Shown piece by piece: positions 43,177-51,228 of a stretch of 64,000 bases of DNA. The notes beneath the pieces were generated by a model, which saw only the letters and a program-made list of their open reading frames with translations, did no database searches and was not told the DNA's origin. The position numbers were made by a program, and so were the translations under genes. The DNA is from Gleimia coleocanis DSM 15436 (GTDB lineage: Bacteria > Actinomycetota > Actinomycetes > Actinomycetales > Actinomycetaceae), in the NCBI RefSeq assembly GCF_000159015.1, contig NZ_DS999545.1, forward strand, positions 310,001 to 374,000, given 5' to 3'. Positions within the stretch are counted from its first letter, which is position 1. Every line of letters starts with the position of its first letter.

Positions 43177-44439
43177 ATGATGCGACAAGTTCTCACCACA
43201 GCTATAGGTAAAACCATTCGCGCAGCTATGCGTCTGCGTGGCGGCGGATCCGCATTACCCGGTCTAATAGTCGAAAAAATCGACCCCCAATTCATGGCGC
43301 GCACTCTGGAAACCCTGCCCCGCGGAGTAGTGGTAGTTTCAGGTACTAACGGTAAAACTACCACCACAAAAATGGTCGTGGAACTCCTGGAAGCTGCGGG
43401 TTTAAAAGTCTTTACTAACCGTACAGGTAGTAACTTTTCTCGCGGTGTAGTGGCGTCACTACTAGGCGAGATCAATGGGATGGGCAAACTCGACGCAGAT
43501 ATTGCGGTACTCGAATTAGATGAAGCTTGGGCGGTGCACTTTGTTAAAACCGTCCGCCCTCGGTATTCGCTGCTGTTAAATGTTATGCGTGACCAACTGG
43601 ACCGCTTCGGAGAAATCGACACCACCGCCGGATTTTTGCAAAAGATTGCGGAAGCCACGCAAGAAACTGTGGTACTTAACCGTGATGACTCTCGTGTCTA
43701 CGCTATCCACCAGCACACGCGCGCGCAGGCAAAATACTTCGGTTTAACCACAGAACTAATAAAACTAATGCCCTCAGATGACTCCCTCAAAACAGGGGAC
43801 GCCCAAGCAAATGACGCAGTAGCTTGTGAAGTGCTCCTCACCGAAGTAGGAGACCAAGTAGCGACCTTCCAAATCGGAGCAGACAACTATCAGACAGAAG
43901 TAGCAGTGAACGGTGTTTATAACTTGCTCAACGCTGCTGCAGCGCTTAGTTTGGCAAAAACTATCCTGCCTCAAACACCAACGCAGACTTTCATTGATGC
44001 TGTAGCGTTAGTGAAGCCAGCATTCGGTCGTGGTGAATCCATTAACTACAAGGGCACAGCGATTGACTTACTGCTGGTGAAAAACCCCTCAGGTTTCCGC
44101 CTTAGCCTGCTCTCATTCGGTAAACGTGACCGTCAAACTATGATCGCTATCAATGACAACTACGCTGATGGACGTGACCTAAGTTGGCTTTGGGACGTAG
44201 ACTTTACCCTGCTGTCAGGAATCCACTCAGTTACCGGCGCACGTGCTGCTGACATGGCTTTACGCTTGCACTATGACGGGGTAGAAATTGGCCAGGTGCA
44301 GCCAGATTTGAAAGTTGCGTTAGAAGACTTCCTAAATAGTGAACCTGGAAAAGATAAGCAGATTTTCTGCTCATACACGGCGATGCTAACGTTACGAAAG
44401 CTGCTGAGTGAAAAAACTGAAGTAGAGGACATTTCATGA
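43177..44439 (+). CDS. murT: Lipid II isoglutaminyl synthase, Mur-ligase subunit (MurT)
   Basis: 420 residues. Mur ligase with the ATP loop VVVSGTNGKTTTTKM, the central domain (DADIAVLELDEAWAVHFV; LNVMRDQLDRFGE) and a C-terminal DUF1727 domain. With GatD it amidates D-Glu of lipid II to D-isoglutamine. The cysteine zinc ribbon known from S. aureus MurT (two CxxC pairs after the YFG segment) is absent: the corresponding stretch has only one Cys. Start ATG 43177 has a TATACT box 9 bases before it and no clear ribosome site. It overlaps gatD by 4 bases. Confidence 0.93.
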   Translation: MMRQVLTTAIGKTIRAAMRLRGGGSALPGLIVEKIDPQFMARTLETLPRGVVVVSGTNGKTTTTKMVVELLEAAGLKVFTNRTGSNFSRGVVASLLGEINGMGKLDADIAVLELDEAWAVHFVKTVRPRYSLLLNVMRDQLDRFGEIDTTAGFLQKIAEATQETVVLNRDDSRVYAIHQHTRAQAKYFGLTTELIKLMPSDDSLKTGDAQANDAVACEVLLTEVGDQVATFQIGADNYQTEVAVNGVYNLLNAAAALSLAKTILPQTPTQTFIDAVALVKPAFGRGESINYKGTAIDLLLVKNPSGFRLSLLSFGKRDRQTMIAINDNYADGRDLSWLWDVDFTLLSGIHSVTGARAADMALRLHYDGVEIGQVQPDLKVALEDFLNSEPGKDKQIFCSYTAMLTLRKLLSEKTEVEDIS

Positions 44440-45197
44440 AACCAATTCAGATTCTGCAGCTGTACCCAAAGGACATGAATCTTTACGGTGACTGGGGAAA
44501 TACTTTAACCCTGCAAAAACGCCTTGAATGGCGAGGTATCCCAGTAGAAGTTGTTGATCATAATCCAGGTGATAGCACTGATTTTCGCGCAGCTGACATC
44601 ATCCTTGGTGGCGGAGGTCAAGACGCTGGGCAGGCTGCGATCCAAGCTGATTTACTTGCTCACTCAGAAATACTGAGAGAACTGGTAGCTGATGGTATGC
44701 CAATGTTGATGATTTGTGGGCTCTACCAAATGTTTGGACGGCGTTTCCTTACAGGAGAAGGCACGGAAATTCGTGGTATCGGTGTGATTCCAGCAGAAAC
44801 GCGGGCAATGGAAGCTCGACTGATTGGCAATATCACGTTAGAAAACGCTGAATTTGGCACAATTGTAGGCTATGAGAATCACAGTGGGCAAACTTTCCTA
44901 GATGCTGGCGTAAAACCTTTCGGAACTGTAAAGCTAGGTGCGGGTAATAATGACGCAGACGGTGTGGAAGGAGCCTGGGTAAAAAACTTAATCGGTACAT
45001 ATTTGCACGGAGCTTTGCTGCCACGTAACCCACAGGTAGCTGATTATCTGCTTTCTAAAGCCTTAGAACGTCGCGCAGTTACGGGGGATTTAGATGAGCT
45101 GGAAGGCTACAGTGCAGAAACTGGGCTTTTACCTTTGACTGAGGTAGACCAGATTGCTCGTTCCGCACATGAGGATGCACTCAAGCGCTCTCGGTAA
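44436..45197 (+). CDS. gatD: Lipid II isoglutaminyl synthase, glutaminase subunit (GatD)
   Basis: 253 residues, CobB/CobQ-like class I glutamine amidotransferase. Nucleophile Cys94 (LMICGLYQMFG) and catalytic His191 (IGTYLHGALLPRNP). Supplies ammonia to MurT. The start overlaps murT, giving fixed stoichiometry. Confidence 0.95.
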   Translation: MKPIQILQLYPKDMNLYGDWGNTLTLQKRLEWRGIPVEVVDHNPGDSTDFRAADIILGGGGQDAGQAAIQADLLAHSEILRELVADGMPMLMICGLYQMFGRRFLTGEGTEIRGIGVIPAETRAMEARLIGNITLENAEFGTIVGYENHSGQTFLDAGVKPFGTVKLGAGNNDADGVEGAWVKNLIGTYLHGALLPRNPQVADYLLSKALERRAVTGDLDELEGYSAETGLLPLTEVDQIARSAHEDALKRSR

Positions 45198-45241
45198 CAT
45201 TTAGAGGTGCGGGAGCGACTTGTGCGGTGGGTCTTACAGCG

Positions 45242-45670
45242 CTAGGCTTCCACCCACAGGGTTACTGGACCATCATTAGTTAAAGAAACCTGCATGTTTG
45301 CTCCGAAAACTCCAGTAGCCACAGTCAAACCATGCACTTCCCTAAGTTCTTTAACTACCGCATCAACCAGCGGGGCCGCTACCTCACCAGGTGCGGCAGC
45401 GACCCAGGAAGGACGCCGTCCCTTACGGGAATCCCCATAGAGTGTGAACTGGCTGATAACTAAAACCTCACCACCGGTATCGGCAACAGAAAGCTCGCCC
45501 TCCATAATACGTAAACCCGCTATTTTTGAGGCAACTTTAACTACCTCCGCCTGCGTGTCAGTATGTGTTACCCCCAAGAGGACACACAAGCCGCTACCCT
45601 TTACAGAACCAACAATTTCACCATCTACAGAGACAGAAGCTCCATTAACTCTCTGAATCAATGCTCGCAT
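45242..45670 (-). CDS. dtd: D-aminoacyl-tRNA deacylase
   Basis: 142 residues, full length. Family motifs SQFTLYGD (substrate pocket) and the C-terminal [10 protein letters not shown] with the cross-subunit Gly-Pro pair. Removes D-amino acids (and glycine) from mischarged tRNA. ATG 45670; 14 bases after the YgfZ-like gene. Confidence 0.95.
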   Translation of the reverse strand: MRALIQRVNGASVSVDGEIVGSVKGSGLCVLLGVTHTDTQAEVVKVASKIAGLRIMEGELSVADTGGEVLVISQFTLYGDSRKGRRPSWVAAAPGEVAAPLVDAVVKELREVHGLTVATGVFGANMQVSLTNDGPVTLWVEA

Positions 45671-45684
45671 CCAGAAATACCCTC

Positions 45685-46842
45685 CTAAACCTGGCGCTCA
45701 CGCAGATTCAAACCACGCAACTCTGCGCCAGGACGTTGAGCCGGAGATGCTGAAGACTTACCTTCCAGATCAACTACTACTTCCTGCAGAGCAGGTACTT
45801 CATCCTCACCCTGCACTACCGTTAGAGGAGCCTCCAAAGCTAAACCACGACGCACCACAGCTAAAGCTACCGGCCCTAAATCAGCATGACGGGCAATTGA
45901 AGTAACTGCACCAACACTACGCTTCCCAGCCAGAACCGGTGCGCCAACCTTAATTTGTACTGAGTTAGAACCATCCAACTGCAACACCACTAAGCGACGT
46001 GGGGGCTTGCCTAAATTCACAATGCGAGCCACAGCTTCCTGTCCGCAGTAGCACCCCTTATTAAGATGCACGGCAGTGCGCAACCAATCCAACTCATGGG
46101 GAAGTGACTTATCATCTACCTCATGTAAATAATCGGGGCGCATATCCTCAATACGCAAAGCCTCCCAAGCATTACGACCCGCCCAAGGACAATCTCCAGC
46201 AGAAAAAACAGAACTAACCCAAGCGTGCGTAAAAGATTCTGCCTCACCTGCAGAGACTAAAACAAAAACGCGTTTACGTTCCAAAGCAGGATGTTTAAAT
46301 CCTACAGGGGTATAAGTAGTACCGCCTTCGACTACTCCCGGCCAAGGATCTTCCCACTGTCCGAAGACCCCAGGTAACGTAGCGAGGTTGTTAATTACTG
46401 TAGAAAATTTCCCCTGGGGAACAATCGTTGCGAAAACAGCAAAATCAGCAGAGACATCCGTGACTTCCACGCGCAACATGAACTGCATTTTAGTTAAAAA
46501 ATCTACCAGAGCGGGGACTTTCCCGCCCTCGAGAAGTAAATAAACTTCCCCCTCGCCAGCAACCACACCGCACGCAAACTGAATCCGCCCCTGCGGATCC
46601 AATAACAGCATTTCACGCGACTCACCCGCGGTCATGCCAGTCAAAATCTGCGACGATAACGTCGTCAGCCAAGAAAAACAATCCGGGCCAGCAACGCGCA
46701 CCAGCCCTAAATCATTAAACTCACACAGGGCGCGCGCAGATTCCAACGCCCACTGCTCACCAGAAAAATCCCCGTAATGAGCTACTACTCCAGAATCAGG
46801 GTCAGCTACCGCCCCGTGCACGCTTGCAGTGAAAGCAGTCAA
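45685..46842 (-). CDS. YgfZ/GcvT-like folate-binding protein
   Basis: 385 residues. GcvT-like fold with the YgfZ signature [14 protein letters not shown] (conserved Cys) at about residue 265. In E. coli YgfZ supports Fe-S enzyme assembly or repair with tetrahydrofolate. Here it lies between dtd and a nitrobindin-like gene (2-base gap), as in other actinobacteria. Confidence 0.9.
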   Translation of the reverse strand: MTAFTASVHGAVADPDSGVVAHYGDFSGEQWALESARALCEFNDLGLVRVAGPDCFSWLTTLSSQILTGMTAGESREMLLLDPQGRIQFACGVVAGEGEVYLLLEGGKVPALVDFLTKMQFMLRVEVTDVSADFAVFATIVPQGKFSTVINNLATLPGVFGQWEDPWPGVVEGGTTYTPVGFKHPALERKRVFVLVSAGEAESFTHAWVSSVFSAGDCPWAGRNAWEALRIEDMRPDYLHEVDDKSLPHELDWLRTAVHLNKGCYCGQEAVARIVNLGKPPRRLVVLQLDGSNSVQIKVGAPVLAGKRSVGAVTSIARHADLGPVALAVVRRGLALEAPLTVVQGEDEVPALQEVVVDLEGKSSASPAQRPGAELRGLNLRERQV

Positions 46843-46844
46843 AA

Positions 46845-47501
46845 TTATTCTCCCGTAAACTCAGCGTAGCCAGCTAAAGCCGGCCCATCAGAAAGTAACT
46901 CAATTGGATCAGCCTCAGCGACTTTAGTTAAACGCCCAGAAAGGGTCAGTTCAGAATCGGTAAACTGTAAAGTCTCTACCAAGAATAAATCGCTCTCAGC
47001 CATACCTAGCATTTGCTGACCGTATTCCAACGTGCGTGCCGAAGCAACAGCGGCGGAAGTATCTAAAGTGAGCTGTACGCGCGGACCCTTCGCAGTACCA
47101 TTCCACAGGGTTACATTACCGGTATTAGCAGTAGCGAAAGCCTGGATTACTACGCCATCTGGATAGTTAGGGTGCTTAATAATCGTCCAATATGCGGTAG
47201 ACTGCCATGCGATAGAAGTTCGGCGCAGGGCATTAACACCCTCCCACACAGGTGTTTCGTTGTCTAGAGTCACACCATCTTGGGTGTTCCAAACTGTGCG
47301 AGTCACGCGCAGACAATCATCGATCACCTGTGCGTCATATTCCAACAGGCAGTGGCTGACATTTACCGGCACGTTTGCAGAATTGACATTTTCATTAGTT
47401 TCCGAGGGCGTATCGGTGAAGACGCCCCAACCCTGCCACGTACCTAGTAGGAAAGTAAGGGGGGCAACAGCTAAAGGCAGGTTATCTGGAATGTTAATCA
47501 T
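46845..47501 (-). CDS. Nitrobindin-like heme-binding protein (FABP/THAP4 family)
   Basis: About 218 residues from ATG 47501 (GTG 47504 is an alternative). The beta-barrel start LTFLLGTWQGWGVF matches the family GxWxGxG motif. Homologues bind ferric heme and isomerise peroxynitrite. The central region between the N-terminal block and TRTVWNTQDGV is variable. Just upstream of the YgfZ-like gene in one operon. Confidence 0.85.
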   Translation of the reverse strand: MINIPDNLPLAVAPLTFLLGTWQGWGVFTDTPSETNENVNSANVPVNVSHCLLEYDAQVIDDCLRVTRTVWNTQDGVTLDNETPVWEGVNALRRTSIAWQSTAYWTIIKHPNYPDGVVIQAFATANTGNVTLWNGTAKGPRVQLTLDTSAAVASARTLEYGQQMLGMAESDLFLVETLQFTDSELTLSGRLTKVAEADPIELLSDGPALAGYAEFTGE

Positions 47502-47543
47502 CACTAGGCTTTCTTCAAAACTAACAGTTGCCTAAATTATCGC

Positions 47544-48551
47544 TCAGAAAGCACCGGTTCGCACCAGCACATAGATTGGGAGTACCGCTAAGAGGAACTT
47601 CATCGCCCCCCGGGCGAAAGCACCTTTTTCACTACACTTGCGGTTGTGTTCACCGAATAATGCGTCAATTGCGGTGATTACGGCACCGAGGGCTAAGCCA
47701 AGAGAAATTGTAAGTAGCAGAATTCCAATAGTGGGGGAGACTTTCATTAGAAAAGAGTTTAGTGCTAAATGTAGGAAACGCTGGTGAGTATCTATGGCAA
47801 CCGCAATGAAACCAAGTACTACGCCGGAAAATGCCCCACCCAAAATTGCGCCGATAGCATTTGCACGCAGTGTAGAGCCGAACTGATTGCCAACTACTGC
47901 TGCAGCTACCATCACTGTGCAAGCTAGCAGAATTGTTGCCCATAGTTGTGAAGATTCTAACGCTACCCAGGCGGAGCCAACGATGGCGACGATACCACCA
48001 AAAACTGAAGAAGCCAGGGATTCAACTAAGTTTTCGCGAGGTAGTGGACGTGACATTTCGTAAAGAGCTGCCACGAGAACTGTGATTCCCAAAGATATCC
48101 CTGCCCAGGCGAGGTCACCGGTGAGACGAATAACTAAAAGATTTGGAATACCGACGCTTAGGATAGTGATTAAGCCACCATGTTCTGAAGGGGCTTCGAC
48201 CAAGTCTTTCCACCCGTAAGCCAAAATCACAATGGCAATTACTACTGTGAAAGTGATGATATCAGGTATGCGGGTAAGGGCGAAAAGTACCGTGGTGAGA
48301 AATAAAAGTACCACGACGGTAGACGCTGATAGGTAGCTGAGGGGGAGCTTAATTAAGTTTCCGAACTGGTCGTTTCGGTTGAGTACGTCAAAGAAGAAAC
48401 GATTTGTCTGCGATTTATTTGCCGGATGGGAGGCGTGTAGTTTTTTGCTGCGCTTTGGCAGTGGGGTGGGGGTTTTAGATTCTTCACTCACACTTAGATG
48501 TTCCCATAATGTGACAGTTAGGGCGAATAGTTTTAAGATTGGAACTGACAT
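47544..48551 (-). CDS. Multi-pass membrane protein of unknown function
   Basis: About 335 residues if ATG 48551 is used; GTG 48587 upstream and GTG 48494 downstream are alternatives, none with a strong ribosome site. The basic cytoplasmic N-terminus (about 70 residues, PLPKRSKKLHA) is followed by about eight helices, with glycine-rich pairs such as NAIGAILGGAFSGVVLGF. It could be a permease or phosphatidate-cytidylyltransferase-like protein, but I see no diagnostic motif. Confidence 0.7.
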   Translation of the reverse strand: MSVPILKLFALTVTLWEHLSVSEESKTPTPLPKRSKKLHASHPANKSQTNRFFFDVLNRNDQFGNLIKLPLSYLSASTVVVLLFLTTVLFALTRIPDIITFTVVIAIVILAYGWKDLVEAPSEHGGLITILSVGIPNLLVIRLTGDLAWAGISLGITVLVAALYEMSRPLPRENLVESLASSVFGGIVAIVGSAWVALESSQLWATILLACTVMVAAAVVGNQFGSTLRANAIGAILGGAFSGVVLGFIAVAIDTHQRFLHLALNSFLMKVSPTIGILLLTISLGLALGAVITAIDALFGEHNRKCSEKGAFARGAMKFLLAVLPIYVLVRTGAF

Positions 48552-48582
48552 TGAGTTAATAAAGCCCCGGGCTCCAACTTTT

Positions 48583-48620
48583 GCCACTACGAGTGGCCTT
48601 CGCGCCGACAGGCGCTTTTT
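48583..48620 (+). other. Two consecutive hairpins with T-run (possible terminator or small RNA end)
   Basis: GCCACT-ACG-AGTGGC (48583-48597), then GCGCC-GACA-GGCGC followed by TTTTT (48602-48620). It has plus-strand terminator form, but no plus-strand gene lies upstream. It lies over the 5' region of the minus-strand membrane gene. Confidence 0.4.
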
Positions 48621-48671
48621 AACTCAATGTCTTTTTCTTTATTGTGTTCCGCGTGTCATTCAGAAAGTGAT

Positions 48672-48687
48672 CGTGATCCGTCTCACA
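48672..48687. promoter_or_regulatory. CRP/GlxR-like site upstream of the phosphate uptake operon
   Basis: CGTGATCCGTCTCACA matches TGTGA-N6-TCACA at 9 of 10 positions, 160-175 bases before the DUF47 gene. Confidence 0.35.
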
Positions 48688-48846
48688 CTCCTTTGGATTG
48701 GTTTCTGAAAAAACCCTGAAATTCCGCCTAAAAACCGTTTAAACAAAAAAATGTGGCAGAAAGTTGGGTATTCTCGCATATGCTTTAGCGGAAAACTCTA
48801 TTAGTCTGGAAGTGCATGTGCCCATCAATCTAAACGGAGTATGGAA

Positions 48847-49467
48847 GTGCGTTTTAAGAAATCTGAAAACAGTGAAAGCTTCTTCGACCTGCTGGCAACG
48901 CAGGCGAAACTGATGGTACGCGGTGCAGAACTGCTCGCCCGTATCCCAGGTGAAAACTATGAAACTCGCGTCGCGCTACGAAATGAATTGCACGACGTAG
49001 AACACGCCTGTGACGAAGCTACGCACGCGGTAATTAACAAGCTTAACCAGACGTTCGTGACCCCATTCGACCGCGACGACATTGCCTACATTGCGGGTCG
49101 CCTGGACGACTGCATGGACTACATGGACGAAGCTGGCGATCTGATCGTACTGTACAAGGTTGAAGACCTCCCAGCAGGTATCTACCAGCAGCTGAATGTA
49201 ATCCAGCGTTGCTGTGATCTAACTGCAGAAGCAATGCCACGCCTGGAAACCCTAGAGTCCATGCGCGACTACTGGGTAGAAATCAACCGCCTAGAAAATG
49301 AAGGTGATAAGGCATACCGCCACACCTTATCCCAGCTGTTCGACTCTGACATGGAGCCACTGCAGGTAATCAAGCTGAAAGATATCATTGCTTGCCTGGA
49401 AAAGGCTGTGGACAGCTTCGAAAGCCTGGCAAACGGCGTAGAAACCATCGCAATCAAGGAGTCCTGA
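48847..49467 (+). CDS. DUF47/PhoU-like phosphate transport accessory protein
   Basis: About 206 residues. GTG 48847 is preferred because GGAG lies 7 bases upstream; ATG 48841 would sit 1 base after it. All-helical PhoU-like fold with the metal-binding patterns ELHDVEHACDEATHAV and EINRLENEGDKAYRH. Encoded directly upstream of pit, the usual context in which DUF47 proteins modulate the permease. Confidence 0.92.
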   Translation: MRFKKSENSESFFDLLATQAKLMVRGAELLARIPGENYETRVALRNELHDVEHACDEATHAVINKLNQTFVTPFDRDDIAYIAGRLDDCMDYMDEAGDLIVLYKVEDLPAGIYQQLNVIQRCCDLTAEAMPRLETLESMRDYWVEINRLENEGDKAYRHTLSQLFDSDMEPLQVIKLKDIIACLEKAVDSFESLANGVETIAIKES

Positions 49468-49470
49468 CCG

Positions 49471-50529
49471 GTGGATCTCACCCTATTCCTGGTAATCGTC
49501 GTTATTGCCATTGCCCTGGGCTTTGACTACACTAACGGTTTCCACGATGCCGCAAACGCTATTGCAACCTCCGTGTCAACTCGTGCATTAACCCCACGAG
49601 TTGCACTAGGCATGGCAGCAGTAATGAATTTTATCGGTGCATTACTGGGTACCGAAGTTGCAAAGACCATCGGTAAAGGCATCATCGACATCAACCAATT
49701 CACGCAATCCACAGACCACACAGCCCAGCTACATGGTCTGGGGATCATTCTCGCAGCGCTGGTAGGTGCAATCACCTGGAACTTAATCACCTGGTGGTTT
49801 GGCCTGCCATCCTCATCTTCCCACGCCCTTATTGGCGGTCTGGTAGGTGCAGGCATGGCATCTGCAACCGACGTGCTCTGGGGAGGAATCCTAGCGCAGG
49901 TTGTCATTCCTATGTTCCTCTCACCGATGGTAGGTTTCATCCTTGGTTTCGTGCTAATGAAGCTCGTCCTCGCACTGGTGAAGTCCCTCCCATACCATCG
50001 CACCATGCGTCGCTTCCGCTACGCCCAGACTGCTTCCGCAGCGGCAATGGCACTCGGACACGGCCTGCAAGACGCGCAGAAAACCATGGGTATTATCGTG
50101 ATGGCACTAATGGCAGGTGGCTACGGAGAAACACACCAGATCGTTGATCCAATCACTGGCGACTGGGTAGTGCCAACCTGGGTTAAGCTCGCCGCAGCAG
50201 GTGCAATCACTCTGGGAACATACTCCGGTGGCTGGCGCATCATGCGTACCCTGGGACGTAAGGTAATCGAACTAGATCCAGCCCGAGGGTTCGTTGCTGA
50301 ATCCGTCGCAGCAGGCGTACTCTACCTGACTGCATTCGTATTCCACGCACCGATTTCTACAACACACACTGTTACCTCCGCCATCATGGGTGTAGGTGCA
50401 ACCAAGCGACTTTCTGCAGTTCGCTGGGGTGTAGCTGGTAACATCGTGATTGCCTGGTTCCTCACCCTCCCGGCAGCCGGGGCAGTAGCAGCAATCATAT
50501 ACCTACTGCTACACCTGGTGATTCCATAA
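49471..50529 (+). CDS. pit: Low-affinity inorganic phosphate permease (Pit family)
   Basis: 352 residues from GTG 49471 with AAGGAG 9 bases upstream. PiT family repeats: GFDYTNGFHDAANAIATSVSTRAL near the N-terminus and HAPISTTHTVTSAIMGVGATKR near the C-terminus. Ten or so membrane helices. Phosphate/metal symport; co-transcribed with the DUF47 gene. Confidence 0.95.
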   Translation: MDLTLFLVIVVIAIALGFDYTNGFHDAANAIATSVSTRALTPRVALGMAAVMNFIGALLGTEVAKTIGKGIIDINQFTQSTDHTAQLHGLGIILAALVGAITWNLITWWFGLPSSSSHALIGGLVGAGMASATDVLWGGILAQVVIPMFLSPMVGFILGFVLMKLVLALVKSLPYHRTMRRFRYAQTASAAAMALGHGLQDAQKTMGIIVMALMAGGYGETHQIVDPITGDWVVPTWVKLAAAGAITLGTYSGGWRIMRTLGRKVIELDPARGFVAESVAAGVLYLTAFVFHAPISTTHTVTSAIMGVGATKRLSAVRWGVAGNIVIAWFLTLPAAGAVAAIIYLLLHLVIP

Positions 50530-50624
50530 ACTAAAAGCTCATATAGTGGGTTTCCAGAGAAACTGGGAACCCACTATTGTTTATAGCTAAAATAAAACAA
50601 AAGCATTCAAAAACAGGAAAATCC

Positions 50625-51068
50625 ATGCAGTTAAAAACCACGCAAGTTCTTAGCCTACTGATTGTCGCTAGTTTCGCCCTCAGTAGCTGTGCAGACGCTG
50701 TGGTAGAACTTGATCAAGGTGACTGCCTGGACCTAGCGGAAGGAATGCTCACTAACGGGCAATTCGAATATGAAGGGCTCTCCGCTATCTCATGCTCTCA
50801 GCCACATAATGCAGAAGTCGTAGGCGTACTTCGTCTCCCTGAAAAAGACTTCCCCGGAATGGAAACCCTTACCGTAAGGGCTGAGGAATTCTGTCCTACA
50901 GCTTTTGCTAACTATATTGGAAAAGAGGCTAAAGACTCTATCTTGGATCTGGTGCCACTTTCACCTACAGAAGAATCCTGGACAAGAGCAAATGATCGTA
51001 CCATCATCTGTTTAGCAATTAGTCAGCATGAGAAAATTCCTAAAACATTTAAAAACTCTCGACGCTAA
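50625..51068 (+). CDS. Septum-formation-like lipoprotein
   Basis: 147 residues from ATG 50625 (AGGAAAA upstream). The signal peptide ends in a lipobox ALSSC (Cys at about 22). The remainder has DCLD...AISCSQPHNAEVVGVLRLP...CPTAF...IICLA, the cysteine pattern of septum-formation/DUF4190-associated domains of actinobacteria. Probably surface-exposed with disulphides; function unknown. Confidence 0.8.
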   Translation: MQLKTTQVLSLLIVASFALSSCADAVVELDQGDCLDLAEGMLTNGQFEYEGLSAISCSQPHNAEVVGVLRLPEKDFPGMETLTVRAEEFCPTAFANYIGKEAKDSILDLVPLSPTEESWTRANDRTIICLAISQHEKIPKTFKNSRR

Positions 51069-51228
51069 CTAAAGCTGCTATTTGGTGCTCGCAGAGTTAT
51101 TCACAGGGGTGTTTAAGTTCCAAAGTTTACATGGGGGTACCGCCCTCTAGAAATTCCCCTAATGGTGAACAAACAGGAAAGTGTCAGTCCCTCCCCCTAA
51201 TATCGAAAGTAGATACTTAGGAGGAAAA

